Under the pieces are notes generated by a model. That model had not been told where the DNA came from, made no database searches, and saw only the letters and a program-made list of their open reading frames with translations. Made by a program: the position numbers and the translations under genes. 15,765 nucleotides of DNA from Desulfuromonadaceae bacterium (GTDB taxonomy: Bacteria > Desulfobacterota > Desulfuromonadia > Desulfuromonadales > Geopsychrobacteraceae): the NCBI GenBank assembly GCA_013138655.1, contig WTCI01000045.1:1-15765 (forward strand), written 5' to 3'. Below are positions 11,101 to 15,765 of the stretch, piece after piece (positions within the stretch are counted from its first letter, which is position 1; every line of letters starts with the position of its first letter).

Positions 11101-12133
11101 TCCTTCTGCTGCTTTTGGGGAACCTTATAAGATTTTTGACCAGGAACGGAAGATTGCTCGTTTGCCGGGTCCGCCGTTCCAGTTTTTGGACCGTATCGTC
11201 GCCATCGATGGTGAACCCTGGAAACTGGTCTCGGGGGCGACGGTAGAGGCTGAGTACGATGTCCCCCGGGATGCCTGGTATTTTTCGGCGAACCGGCAAA
11301 ATGAGATGCCGTTCAGCGTCCTGCTTGAAATCGGCTTGCAGCCCTGCGGCTGGCTGGCGGCTTACCTGGGCTCAGCTCTCACCAGCCCGATCGATTTGTC
11401 GTTCCGCAACCTGGACGGCAATGCCGTGCAGCATCGACCGGTGACAGCGGAATCGGGCACCCTGACCACTCATGTCAAAATTACCCGGATTGCCAGCAGT
11501 GGCGGTATGATTATTCAGGGTTATGATTTCGAGATCAGTGATTGTCACGGCCCGGTTTATACCGGTGATACCGTCTTCGGCTTCTTCTCTGCCGAATCTC
11601 TGGCACAGCAGGTCGGGGTGCAGGGGGCAACACTCTATCAGCCGAGTACGGAAGAACTTGCGCACGGTCAACAGTTTGCCTATCCGGCGGAAGATCCATT
11701 CCCCGAGAGCAAACTGCGCATGGTTGAGCGGATTGATCTCTATATTGCCGATGGAGGCAAGCATGGACTCGGTTTTATCCGCGGCACGAAAAAAGTTGAT
11801 CCTGATGAGTGGTTTTTCAAGGCTCACTTTTATCAGGATCCGGTTTGCCCCGGCTCCCTCGGACTTGAATCGTTCCTGCAGTTGCTCAAAGTTGCCGCCG
11901 TTAAGCGTTGGGGGGGCGGACCCGCGACGCGTTTTGAAACGATCGCGCTTGGCGTTAAGCACAGTTGGAATTACCGGGGGCAGATTGTCCCGACCAATGA
12001 TCTGGTGCAGATTGAAGCTGTCATTACCGCTGTGGATGACGAGCAGAGGCGGTTGACGGCTGATGGTTACCTGTCGGTCGATGGCAAAATCATCTATCAA
12101 TTGAATGATTTTTCCCTGCGATTACATTCCTGA
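5177..12133 (+). CDS. pfaC: PfaC/Pfa3-like PUFA synthase subunit: KS-CLF-AT-DH-DH
   Basis: 2318-residue PUFA synthase subunit for condensation, acyl transfer and the dehydration/isomerisation steps that set the double bonds. Domains: KS about 3-455 with triad Cys194 (DAACASS), His328 (CHATGTP), His368 (KSNIGH). CLF about 469-925 keeps the KS fold and KADIGH, but Glu671 replaces the Cys and ETAGCG replaces the first His motif. AT about 1054-1392 has FPGSGNHY, GYSLGES (Ser1146), His1263 and EVGPGNS. An Ala/Pro-rich linker with a short helix follows (about 1486-1510). Two FabA-like blocks each pair a His-less hotdog with an active one: His1833/Glu1847, then His2217/Glu2231. In Shewanella the AT is the separate PfaB; fusion as seen here is known from myxobacterial Pfa3, and the thraustochytrid OrfB is also KS-CLF-AT. 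No enoyl reductase or C-terminal glycerol-phosphate acyltransferase domain is present. The symbol pfaC is by closest role; pfa3 would also fit. Confidence 0.93.
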   Translation: MKHGKSVAIVGVAGIFPKSPTLEQFWANIKGNVNTAQLPPSGRWLLDPDEVYASQIAAPDKVYSKKACFITDETDPSALSALAIDADFLGSLDPMYRLLLQVGQMAFVDGVVEGLDRSKTGVIIGNLALPSEKSSALAREYLGRTFAEKLLGPQTDLPPLSINPLNRYVAGLPAGLLAKALGLGGTCFTLDAACASSLYAIKLAVEELVSGRADAMLTGGLSRPDSLYTQMGFSQLRALSPSGTCSPFDKQGNGLVVGEGCGMFLLKRTEDAVRAGDHIYAVIRGIGLSNDLGGSLLAPVSEGQVRAMRAAYRQAGWSPTDVDMIECHATGTPVGDAVEFASMKTLWGEQGWRQGQCIIGSVKSNIGHLLTAAGSAALMKTLLALKHQSLPPTANFTAPAEDIDLAGSPFALLSTAKPWSARKTGQPRRAAVSAFGFGGINAHLLIEEWLPKKAKKSSVAFHPSYRQKKQPIAIVGMGTHFGIWDTLRRFQHRVFGNNEPVEPKTPEHLWGVEQSHWIQQAGLNKSRYCGFFVPEVSAPVGKYRIPPSELAEMLPRQLLMLNVAEQALNDAGLKKEDLLFTGVYVGAGLDLNATNFSFRWGLQKMAEHWAEQLGLDLSSAEFADWVDALRTAAGPPLSANRTMGALGSVVASRIAKEFRIGGPSFTLSSEENSGLRALEVGIHALQEGSINRALIGAVDMAGDLRSVLGQQAAGIFSAKGRLKPFAKDADGTVVGEGAAAVVLKRLDDAKQDGDHIYAVVKGIGTAVGGDCDCTMPEPQVYLQALERTCRNAKISPATVSYLETAGCGVPQQDELEANALGAFFGTEANSTRCFVGSVKADIGHAGAAAGLASLVKAALCLDRQILPPLRNVKNLRYEWIRGKRQFVLPEATQYWLRNSVDGPRRALVSSFSVDGSCSHALLESWHGAKKLALPRFDRPLGPLHEGLFSLEADTVSELAEKIAKCREFLAAELPQQVDQLAARWLQLFPPDRAKKLCLAMVASNPQELLDQLDHAAASLQQDPAQALGQNGGLTLSPAVRDRIFYSSEPLAPTGKIAFVFPGSGNHYAGMGRELSALWPAVFARQDLVNQSLEKQYLPEHFWTETLHETIHDDHNALVISHVALCTALSDLVRSFGIEPQAVSGYSLGESAGLFSAKAWQDRDGMLQRLEQSSLFTKDLAGECSAARESWGLSGNERVDWDLGIVNAPAAEVRKKLADKDRAYLLIVNTYRESVVGGDRAQVEQLVNELGCHFIRLRGVTTVHCPVVKPVAEAYRDLHLFTTKPPAKITFYSCARGKNYFVNAESAADVILAQALDTIDYTQVIEQAYADGARIFLEVGPGNSCSRMIGSILEDRPHLTRPVCPQGVDAASAVLRLLAQCLAERVPVDLTALYPEKPTIETKASPQPLIKTRIGGQPFAPPLPPKNKPVTVMPIEPAVEEIAVEQGSRVVARGNEEPIASTQSDPLLTQLAETAALSSETHAVYLTFTQTMEKTLTENIALQMTLLQQLVVNGEAFPVVQHEPLLKSPTPEQPAVASVISAPVTADVAFDRAMCMEFAIGSVAKMLGPEFAEVDTYPTRVRLPDEPLMLVDRILTVEGEARSMTRGRVVTEHDVTADRWYLDGGRMPTCIAVEAGQADLFLSGYLGIDFISKGKAVYRLLDAVVTFHRALPVAGETIHYDIKIDDFFRQDQTYLFRFNFEGTVNGQPLLSMKDGCAGFFTAEDLAAGQGIVHTKLDLLPQPGTLPDDWQDLLPMAVESYDEKQIAALYAGDLPACFGESFAHLALKQPYTLPGGKLKLVDRVVELNPRGGRYGIGQIIAEMDISPDDWFLTCHFVDDRVMPGTLMYECCMHTLRIYLLRMGWVGEEGTTWCEPVPGIDSGLKCRGQVVETTRTVTYQVSIKELGYGPEPFAIVDALMFADGKPIVEIPNMSVRLSGLNRRQVEVLWSGQGGHQTTTPPKPILYDTERITAFAIGNPSAAFGEPYKIFDQERKIARLPGPPFQFLDRIVAIDGEPWKLVSGATVEAEYDVPRDAWYFSANRQNEMPFSVLLEIGLQPCGWLAAYLGSALTSPIDLSFRNLDGNAVQHRPVTAESGTLTTHVKITRIASSGGMIIQGYDFEISDCHGPVYTGDTVFGFFSAESLAQQVGVQGATLYQPSTEELAHGQQFAYPAEDPFPESKLRMVERIDLYIADGGKHGLGFIRGTKKVDPDEWFFKAHFYQDPVCPGSLGLESFLQLLKVAAVKRWGGGPATRFETIALGVKHSWNYRGQIVPTNDLVQIEAVITAVDDEQRRLTADGYLSVDGKIIYQLNDFSLRLHS

Positions 12134-12186
12134 CAAGTTTGAAACGTAGCTTTCGACGGGTTCCGGATGAAGGGTTTTCCGGATAT

Positions 12187-12216
12187 TTGATTCCTGCCTG
12201 CTGTCCATGTTACAAA
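12187..12216 (+). promoter_or_regulatory. Weak sigma70-like promoter candidate upstream of oleA
   Basis: TTGATT (12187-12192; 4 of 6 to TTGACA), an 18-nt spacer and TACAAA (12211-12216; 4 of 6 to TATAAT). It would start transcription near 12223 with a leader of about 70 nt. Matches of this quality occur by chance, so the call rests mostly on its location in the only gap of the cluster. Confidence 0.22.
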
Positions 12217-12285
12217 CTTAGCCCGATTTGGTCTGTTTTAATTGTTGTCGCTGTTCAGTAGAACCGAACACTTATCGTTTTAGCC

Positions 12286-12292
12286 GGTGGAG
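12286..12292 (+). promoter_or_regulatory. Ribosome binding site deciding the oleA start
   Basis: GGTGGAG overlaps an alternative in-frame GTG at 12287 and sits 3 nt before the ATG at 12296. It can pair with the 16S tail through GGTG, giving about 6 nt of spacing. Nothing similar precedes the GTG, so the ATG is preferred. Confidence 0.5.
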
Positions 12293-12295
12293 TTC

Positions 12296-13339
12296 ATGAA
12301 GTATTCAAGAGTCTATATCGAGTCAGTCGGCTACGAGCTGGCACCGATCGTTGTCACCTCGGCAGAGCTGGAAGCACGCTTGCAGCCCCTCTATGATGCC
12401 CTGCATATTGCTCCGGGTCAGTTGGAAGCCCTGACCGGCATCCGTGAGCGCCGCTGGTGGAAGCCGAACACACCGATTTCTTACGGGGCCATTGCGGCAG
12501 CGAAAAAATCGTTGCAAGAACGCAATATTTCTCCACAGGACCTCGGTGCAGTCGTTTATGCAGGCGTCTGCCGGGAACATTTTGAACCGGCCACGGCCTG
12601 TCAGGTTGCCGCTGCCCTCGGTGTGAAAGGGGATGTCGCGGTTTATGACACTTCCAACGCTTGTTTAGGAGTTCTCAACGGGGTTCTCGATATTGCCAAC
12701 CGTATTGAGCTGGGTCAGATTCGTGCCGGGCTGGTGGTCGCCTGTGAGAGTTCGCGGGAGATCAACGAAATCATGATTAAACGGATGCTTGAATCCCCCT
12801 CGATGGAGTTGTTCACAACGTCACTGGCGACACTGACCGGGGGGTCCGGAGCGGCAGCTGTGCTGTTAAGCGATGGCTCCTTTACGCCATCAAGACGCCC
12901 TAAACTATTGGGCGGGGTCAATCTTGCTGAACCGCAACATCACACCCTGTGCCGTTGGGGAATTAATACCGACTCTCCGGAAAATCATATTCCCTATATG
13001 CAGACCGATGCGGTTGCTGTCATGAAGCATGGTGTGGAACTGGGCAAGAGGACCTGGGAGGCCTTTGCCAGGGAACTGGACCTGACCACCGACAAGGTGG
13101 ACAAGGTCATCTGCCATCAAGTTGGCGAAGCGCATCAGAAGCTGATTCTGCAGTCCATCGGCATCTCAGCGGATAAAGATTTCACAACGTTTGAATTTCT
13201 CGGTAATATGGGAACCGTCTCGCTACCGATCACTGCGGCTATTGCGAAAGAGCGTGATGTGCTGTTGCCGGGGGACCTGGTCGGTTTTCTCGGTATCGGT
13301 AGCGGCTTGAACTGTTTGATGATGGGGATACAATGGTAA
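12296..13339 (+). CDS. oleA: OleA, thiolase-fold acyl condensing enzyme (beta-keto acid forming)
   Basis: Joins two fatty acyl thioesters head to head without decarboxylation to a 2-alkyl-3-keto acid, the first step of long-chain olefin synthesis; cytosolic. The protein is 347 residues from the ATG at 12296, a normal OleA length, and its N-terminus (MKYSRVYI) is as I remember for Shewanella-type OleA; the in-frame GTG at 12287 would add only three residues. Expected active-site residues are all visible: Glu97 (FEPATA), Cys123 (SNACLG), His274 (CHQVG) and Asn304 (LGNMGT). Spacings of 26 between Glu and Cys and 30 between His and Asn equal those of the characterised Xanthomonas enzyme. Glu97 separates OleA from ordinary FabH-type synthases. 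It begins 162 nt after the Pfa block, and its last 7 nt overlap oleB, so oleA and oleB are translationally coupled. The substrate is inferred to be the polyene made by the upstream genes. Confidence 0.93.
   Translation: MKYSRVYIESVGYELAPIVVTSAELEARLQPLYDALHIAPGQLEALTGIRERRWWKPNTPISYGAIAAAKKSLQERNISPQDLGAVVYAGVCREHFEPATACQVAAALGVKGDVAVYDTSNACLGVLNGVLDIANRIELGQIRAGLVVACESSREINEIMIKRMLESPSMELFTTSLATLTGGSGAAAVLLSDGSFTPSRRPKLLGGVNLAEPQHHTLCRWGINTDSPENHIPYMQTDAVAVMKHGVELGKRTWEAFARELDLTTDKVDKVICHQVGEAHQKLILQSIGISADKDFTTFEFLGNMGTVSLPITAAIAKERDVLLPGDLVGFLGIGSGLNCLMMGIQW
13324..13328 (+). promoter_or_regulatory. Ribosome binding site for oleB
   Basis: GGGGA lies inside the end of oleA, 4 nt before the ATG at 13333 and 10 nt before the ATG at 13339, which overlaps the oleA stop as TAATG. 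Either could be the real start; the proteins differ by two residues. Confidence 0.45.
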
Positions 13340-14241
13340 TGAGTTCATCTCTAATGAGCAGGGAATATCCCTTCGAAAGTCACTTCCTCGAGCTGGGTCG
13401 ACTGAAATACCATTATCTCGATGAAGGGCAGGGTGAGCCGGTGGTCATGCTGCACGGCAACCCTTCCTGGTCGTTCTATTATCGCCACCTGGCAAAAGAG
13501 TTGCGTGCTGATTACCGGGTCGTGGTGCCGGATCATATCGGCTGCGGACTGTCCGACAAGGTGGCCGATTCTCTTTACTCTTTTACCTTTGAACAGCGTG
13601 TTGATGATCTTGAAGCGTTGCTTGACCATCTCGATATCAAAAGCAATATCACTCTGGTTGTGCATGATTGGGGGGGGATGATCGGCATGACCTATGCTTC
13701 GAGATATCCGGAGCGGATTGCCCGCTTGGTGGTTCTCAACAGCGCTGCTTTTCATCTACCGGATGGCAAAAAGTTTCCCCTGGCTTTGAAAATCTGTCGT
13801 GAAACGCAGCTTGGAGCATTTCTGGTGCAGGGTTTCAATATGTTTGCCCGCGGTGCCGCGTTCGTCGGTTGCAAACGCAATCCGATGTCAACTGAACTGC
13901 GCAAAGCCTATTGCAGCCCTTATGATAATTGGCAACACCGTATTGCCACCCTGCGTTTTGTCCAGAACATCCCGCTGCAGCCGGAAGATTCCGGTTATGA
14001 CCTGGTCTCAGAAGTGGCCGCAGGGCTGCACCGCTTTGTCGATGTGCCGATGTGCATCTGCTGGGGAGAGAAGGATTTTGTTTTTGACCGTTCCTTCCTG
14101 GCCGAGTGGCGGCGGCGTTTTCCCAAGGCCGAAGTCCATTCATTTGCCGATTGCGGGCATTATATCCTCGAAGATGCCAAGGATGAGGTCATTCCGATCA
14201 TCGGCAAGTTCCTGTCTGATCATCCACTCAAGGCTAAATAA
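13333..14241 (+). CDS. oleB: OleB, alpha/beta hydrolase, beta-lactone decarboxylase
   Basis: Converts the cis-beta-lactone made by OleC into a cis-olefin and CO2, the last step of the pathway. 302 residues with a haloalkane dehalogenase-like fold: HGNPSWSF oxyanion segment near 36-43, DHIGCGLSD, nucleophile Asp112 in HDWGG (Asp rather than Ser, as in OleB and haloalkane dehalogenases), a candidate acid at Asp248 in GEKDFVF and catalytic His276 in CGHYILED. No signal peptide or membrane segment is apparent. Known OleB proteins join OleC and OleD in large assemblies, which fits the tight gene order here. The start at 13333 overlaps oleA by 7 nt; 13339 or 13354 are alternatives. A haloalkane dehalogenase is the other possible reading, but the position between oleA and oleC makes OleB much more likely. 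Confidence 0.92.
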   Translation: MVMSSSLMSREYPFESHFLELGRLKYHYLDEGQGEPVVMLHGNPSWSFYYRHLAKELRADYRVVVPDHIGCGLSDKVADSLYSFTFEQRVDDLEALLDHLDIKSNITLVVHDWGGMIGMTYASRYPERIARLVVLNSAAFHLPDGKKFPLALKICRETQLGAFLVQGFNMFARGAAFVGCKRNPMSTELRKAYCSPYDNWQHRIATLRFVQNIPLQPEDSGYDLVSEVAAGLHRFVDVPMCICWGEKDFVFDRSFLAEWRRRFPKAEVHSFADCGHYILEDAKDEVIPIIGKFLSDHPLKAK

Positions 14242-14243
14242 GT

Positions 14244-15765
14244 ATGAGTTCCGGCGCGTTGACCAACATTGCGGCACACCTGCCGGAGATGGCTCGCCGG
14301 CAACCGGAAACTCCAGCACTCTACATTCCCATGGGGCGGGATCATCAATACCGTCAATACAGCTTTCAACAGCTTGATCAGGAGAGCAACCGGATCGCTC
14401 ATGGGTTGGAATCGATCGGCATTTGCCGCGGTGTGCGCACGGCATTGATGGTCAAACCGGGGCTTGAATTTTTTGCCCTGACCTTTGCCCTGTTTAAAGT
14501 CGGTGCCGTGCCGGTACTGATCGATCCCGGCATGGGAGTCAAGAACCTCAAAACCTGCCTGGCCGAAGCGGAGCCGGAAGCTTTTATCGGCATTCCCAAG
14601 GCCCACATTGCCCGCTTGCTGCTCGGCTGGGGGAAGGAGACCATCAAGACCCTGCTGACCGTCGGGACAAAATTGTTCTGGGGCGGGAGCAGTCTTCAGC
14701 AACTGGTGGCGCCGATTCCACCTGAGCGTCCTTACACGATGGCAGCGACCACCAGCGACGAACCCGCCGCCATTCTTTTTACCAGCGGCAGCACCGGTGT
14801 TCCCAAAGGGGTGGTTTACAGTCACGGGAACTTTGTCGCCCAGGTCGAGCAGTTGCAACAGATCTATGACATTCGCCCCGGCGAGATCGACCTGCCGACC
14901 TTTCCGCTGTTTGCCCTGTTCGCTCCGGCATTGGGTATGAGTTCCGTGATTCCCGTGATGGATTTCACCCGTCCGGGCTCGGTCGATCCACGCAATATCA
15001 TCGACCCGATTCAGCGATTTAATATCACGACCATGTTCGGTTCTCCGGCGCTGATCAATCGGGTCGGAACTTACGGCCGGAAAAACAATATTCAGCTGCC
15101 GTCTTTGAAGCGGGCGATTTCGGCCGGAGCGCCTGTTCCCGCCGTGGTTCTTGAACGTTTTACCACGCTGCTTGCGGACGGTGTCCAGGTCTATACACCT
15201 TATGGTGCGACCGAATCATTACCGGTCTGTTCCATCGGAAGCGCTGAAATTCTCAACGACACTCGCTTTGCGCCCGACCGGGGAAAGGGGTTTGCATCGG
15301 CAAGCCGGTCCCCGGCATTCACCTGGAGATCATCCAGATCAGCGATGAGCCGATCGAAACCTGGCAGGATGACTTGAGAGTTGCCGAGGGGGTCATTGGC
15401 GAGATTGTCATAAAAGGACCGCAAGTCACCCGTCGTTATTACAATCGTCCGGAATCAACCCTGCTGGCCAAAATTGATGATCCGCAAAACAGCGATTTTT
15501 ATCATCGTATGGGGGATCTCGGTTATCGTGATGCGCAGGGGCGGATCTGGTTCTGCGGCCGCAAGTCACATCGGGTCAGCGGTGCCGGGGAAACCCTTTA
15601 TACCATTCCCTGCGAAGCGATTTTCAATACCCACGGGAAGGTGTTCCGTTCGGCACTGGTCGGTGTCGGTGTTCCCGGAAAGATCCGGCCGGTCCTTTGT
15701 GTCGAATTGGAAAGGGTGTTGAGAAGACAGAGCATGTTCAAATTCTTGCGGAACTGCGTCAGATC
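14244..15765 (+). CDS. oleC: OleC, AMP-dependent beta-lactone synthetase; frame-broken twice and 3' partial
   Basis: ANL-superfamily adenylating enzyme that activates the 2-alkyl-3-hydroxy acid with ATP and closes it to a beta-lactone. It starts 2 nt after oleB, with a weak AAGG 10 nt before the ATG. Residues 180-189 form the P-loop TSGSTGVPKG; PYGATES follows near 319-325. The first frame ends at a TGA at 15375-15377 after 377 residues, but its last 30 or so residues are nonsense for the family. From about 15284 the family sequence continues in the -1 frame (VCIGKPVPG, MGDLGY at about 15509, WFCGRKSHRV, YTIPCEAIFN, ALVGVG, VLCVELE) up to about 15712, where it appears to shift again by -1 and continue to the window end (EHVQILAELRQI). 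Restoring one base at each place gives one open frame. Sequencing error or real decay cannot be told apart here. The C-terminal part carrying the usual catalytic Lys lies outside. Confidence 0.88.
15281..15290 (+). other. Frameshift site 1 in oleC (purine run, one base short)
   Basis: The run GGGAAAGGGG. Upstream, the frame with codons starting at multiples of 3 codes for OleC up to APDRGKG; downstream, OleC continues in the -1 frame with VCIGKPVPG. One extra G in the final run, or one ribosomal slip of -1 on the in-frame heptamer G GGA AAG, gives exactly the same joined protein. Confidence 0.85.
15709..15716 (+). other. Probable frameshift site 2 in oleC (purine run, one base short)
   Basis: The run GGAAAGGG. 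Before it, the frame reads VLCVELE; after it that frame gives a Arg/Phe/Cys-rich tail, while the -1 frame gives KGVEKTEHVQILAELRQI, a plausible amphipathic C-terminal helix for an adenylating enzyme. One extra A or G would restore the frame. Only about 50 nt of downstream sequence is available, so this is less certain than site 1. Confidence 0.6.

Larger units (their letters stand above)
12134..12295 (+). other. Intergenic gap between the Pfa and Ole blocks
   Basis: A 162-nt non-coding stretch, the only one in the window; the other junctions are 2-nt gaps or an overlap. It holds two copies of TCCGGA (within about 12162-12186) that could pair as a 6-bp stem but lack a following T-run, a small GTTC-AGTA-GAAC stem-loop at 12253-12264, and a weak promoter candidate. 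I see no open reading frame or RNA gene in it. Confidence 0.7.

Noticed and set aside
12162..12186. Two TCCGGA copies as a terminator after the second synthase gene
   Set aside because: The possible stem is only 6 bp with a 10-nt loop and has no T-run after it, so it does not support a rho-independent terminator.
12337..12355. TGGCAC-like sigma54 promoter element
   Set aside because: The second half does not match TTGC at the right spacing, and it lies inside the oleA coding region.
13333..14241. Haloalkane dehalogenase
   Set aside because: The fold and Asp nucleophile fit, but the position between oleA and oleC and overlap with oleA make OleB the better call.
15474..15722. Separate small open frame of 82 codons at the 3' end
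   Set aside because: It is out of frame with the OleC family sequence, which reads through the same stretch in another frame; a shadow exposed by the frame break.

Overview
The window lies on one strand of what looks like a lipid-biosynthesis gene cluster and carries five genes, all on the + strand. The first two encode a polyunsaturated fatty acid (PUFA, Pfa-type) synthase. The last three are oleA, oleB and oleC, which make long-chain olefins by head-to-head condensation of two acyl chains. The domain order of the second megasynthase (KS-CLF-AT-DH-DH, with the acyltransferase that is a separate PfaB in Shewanella fused in) resembles the Pfa2/Pfa3 arrangement of myxobacteria more than the pfaABCD arrangement of marine Gammaproteobacteria. 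My best guess at the source is a delta-type proteobacterium (Desulfuromonadia-like or a relative). This is inferred from gene architecture only and is uncertain.

Layout: 1-5174 is the 3' part of a PfaA-like gene (malonyl-acyltransferase, four tandem ACPs, ketoreductase, dehydratase); its expected N-terminal ketosynthase lies upstream of the window. 5177-12133 is a 2318-residue PfaC/Pfa3-like protein (KS, chain-length-factor-like KS, AT, two FabA-like dehydratase blocks). 12134-12295 is the only real intergenic gap and may hold a weak promoter. 12296-13339 is oleA (thiolase-fold condensing enzyme), 13333-14241 is oleB (alpha/beta hydrolase, beta-lactone decarboxylase) and 14244 to the window end is oleC (AMP-dependent beta-lactone synthetase). 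oleC is broken by two apparent single-base deletions in purine runs and runs off the window. The usual partners pfaD (enoyl reductase), pfaE (phosphopantetheinyl transferase) and oleD (NADPH reductase) are not in the window; pfaD upstream and oleD downstream would be natural positions.

How the genes work together (partly inference): the Pfa proteins would build a skipped polyene from malonyl units on the ACP array. OleA would condense two activated chains to a beta-keto acid, OleD would reduce it, OleC would close it to a beta-lactone, and OleB would remove CO2 to give a long polyunsaturated hydrocarbon. A Pfa/Ole link is known in Shewanella, where C31:9 polyene forms from C16 polyunsaturated chains. 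Here the two systems are physically joined, which suggests a dedicated polyene-hydrocarbon pathway.

I found no tRNA, rRNA, CRISPR array, insertion sequence, integrase or convincing terminator. All long reverse-strand open frames lie opposite well-supported domains and are treated as shadows.
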